The position numbers and the translations under genes were made by a program. Shown piece after piece: positions 63,207 to 64,000 of a stretch of 64,000 nucleotides of DNA; position 1 is the stretch's first letter, and the number at the start of each line of letters is the position of its first letter. Location: NCBI GenBank assembly GCA_031254645.1, contig JAIRUA010000010.1:1-64000 (forward strand), given 5' to 3'. The stretch is from Dysgonamonadaceae bacterium (GTDB lineage Bacteria > Bacteroidota > Bacteroidia > Bacteroidales > Dysgonomonadaceae). The notes below the pieces were generated by a model. That model ran no database searches. It was not told the DNA's origin and was given only the letters and a program-made list of their open reading frames with translations.

Positions 63207-63214
63207 CAAAGATA
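63207..63214 (-). promoter_or_regulatory. probable -7 box of the restriction-modification operon
   Basis: Reads TATCTTTG on the minus strand, matching TAnnTTTG, 26 bases before the hsdR ATG. No clear -33 box. Confidence 0.4.
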
Positions 63215-63276
63215 GCAAATATTTAAGAAATAGCCTAAATTTTTCATATTACATTAGGGCAATGCAGATTCAATCT

Positions 63277-64000
63277 CTATTTGCCGATACAAAATTTTTC
63301 GAAGATATTACCCAGTATTTCGTCATTTGTGATACTACCAACTATCTCCCCAAGAAAATGAGAGCATTCGCGAATATCTTGCGAGAGGAAGTCGTACGAA
63401 ATGTTCAATTCCAAACACTCTTTCGCACGACGAATGGCTTCGAGTGCTTTACTCAACGCCTCATAATGCCGAAGATTCGTTACAATCACATCTTCTTCGC
63501 CAATAACAGGAATTTCAGCCGACTTCACAAGCAAATGCTGCAATTGTTCAATATTTTGACGGTTTTTCGCCGATATAAATAGCCTTTCGGCTTTTATTTG
63601 CGGTAATATATTGTTTTTGAGGGCAATTTCTTCATTTGAAAACAAGTCCGCTTTATTGAAAACAAGCATTACGTGTTTGTTCGCCAATTTCGGAACGATA
63701 GATACGGCTAATGCTTCGATTTGTTCCGGTGGTGTCATTAAGTCAATCAACCACAAAACAATAGAGGCTTGTTCGATTTTACGGAATGTACGTTCAATAC
63801 CCAATGATTCGATAGTATCGGTCGTTTGTCGAATACCGGCGGTATCAATAAAGCGAAACGTTACGCCACCAATGTTCATCGTGTCTTCAATCACATCGCG
63901 TGTAGTGCCGTGAATGTCGCTCACAATGGCTTTTTCCTCATTCAATAGCAAGTTGAGCAACGTGGATTTACCAGCGTTGGTTTCGCCGATAATCGCAACG
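63277..64000 (-). CDS. mnmE: tRNA modification GTPase MnmE (C-terminal part)
   Basis: MnmE with MnmG modifies the wobble uridine of several tRNAs. Only the G domain and C-terminal helical part are in the window, about 241 codons; the gene continues past the right edge. G1 is GETNAGKST near the edge, then DIHGTTRDVIED (G2), DTAGIR (G3) and FNKAD (G4). The conserved C-terminal FCIGK ends the protein, with the catalytic Cys of the family. It is the right flank of the restriction island. Confidence 0.96.
   Translation of the reverse strand, partial: VAIIGETNAGKSTLLNLLLNEEKAIVSDIHGTTRDVIEDTMNIGGVTFRFIDTAGIRQTTDTIESLGIERTFRKIEQASIVLWLIDLMTPPEQIEALAVSIVPKLANKHVMLVFNKADLFSNEEIALKNNILPQIKAERLFISAKNRQNIEQLQHLLVKSAEIPVIGEEDVIVTNLRHYEALSKALEAIRRAKECLELNISYDFLSQDIRECSHFLGEIVGSITNDEILGNIFEKFCIGK

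Noticed and set aside
1-64000. CRISPR arrays, insertion sequences with transposase, rRNA genes or an origin of replication
   Set aside because: No regular direct repeat with spacers, transposase gene, rRNA-like sequence or dnaA-box cluster was seen.
1-64000. Sigma-54 promoters (TGGCAC-N5-TTGC) for an RpoN regulon in the window
   Set aside because: TGGCAC occurs only inside coding regions and without a well-spaced GC partner; no convincing intergenic site.

Overview
The window is an AT-rich chromosomal segment of a member of the Bacteroidetes, most likely Bacteroidales. The evidence is the gene repertoire (fused SecDF, DUF2027-Smr protein, DUF6340 lipoprotein, FISUMP protein, long-form Rho with a low-complexity N-terminal extension, RodA with an insertion, DUF5687 ABC permease) and many promoters of the Bacteroidetes type (TTTG or TTG, 19-20 bases, then TAnnTTTG) with few Shine-Dalgarno sequences. 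Most of the window is ordinary housekeeping DNA.

Layout. 1-5750 (minus strand): purK (partial), gcvH, a PAP2-like membrane protein, rpoN, a MaoC-like dehydratase, a DUF368 lipid-carrier transporter, miaA and a pRiA4b ORF-3-like protein. 5879-6154: two identical tRNA-Asn genes and a shared terminator. 6172-13707 (minus): the rod-shape cluster mreB-mreC-mreD-mrdA-rodA, preceded by purH. 13831-14361: a GNAT acetyltransferase. 14444-21270 (plus): the histidine operon hisG-D-C-B-A-F-IE, with an attenuator whose leader peptide carries four consecutive His codons; hisH is not in its expected place. 21314-26545 (minus): a lipoprotein, rho, a DUF6340 lipoprotein and a TPR protein. 26628-29336 (plus): an MscS channel and a membrane-anchored MutS-like ATPase. 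29326-37841 (minus): a lipoprotein, secDF, an M3 peptidase, udk, an LEA-like lipoprotein and a DUF2027-Smr protein. 37961-39214 (plus): queA. 39306-49290 (minus): a FISUMP protein, a small unknown gene, a structured non-coding RNA locus resembling 6S RNA, topA, a YigZ-family protein, nhaD, nfo and a PhoR/PhoB-like two-component system. 49450-54251 (plus): an ABC permease and ATPase pair and a PIF1-like helicase. 54404-63181 (minus, except one gene): a type I restriction-modification island. 63277-64000: the 3' part of mnmE.

The most notable system is the restriction island. hsdR, a RhuM-family gene, hsdM and hsdS form one operon. A second hsdS lies tail to tail with the first and has no ATG start. 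A 21-base perfect inverted repeat lies in the same reading frame near the 5' end of both hsdS genes, and a tyrosine recombinase gene sits just outside one repeat. Inversion of the segment between the repeats would give the silent hsdS the start codon and N-terminus of the expressed gene. This is the design of a phase-variable DNA methylation switch.

The intergenic spaces carry many long inverted repeats of at least seven unrelated sequence families. Some run into genes: one supplies the last 11 codons and stop of miaA, another the last codons and stop of the PhoB-like regulator, and another occupies the place where hisH would be expected.
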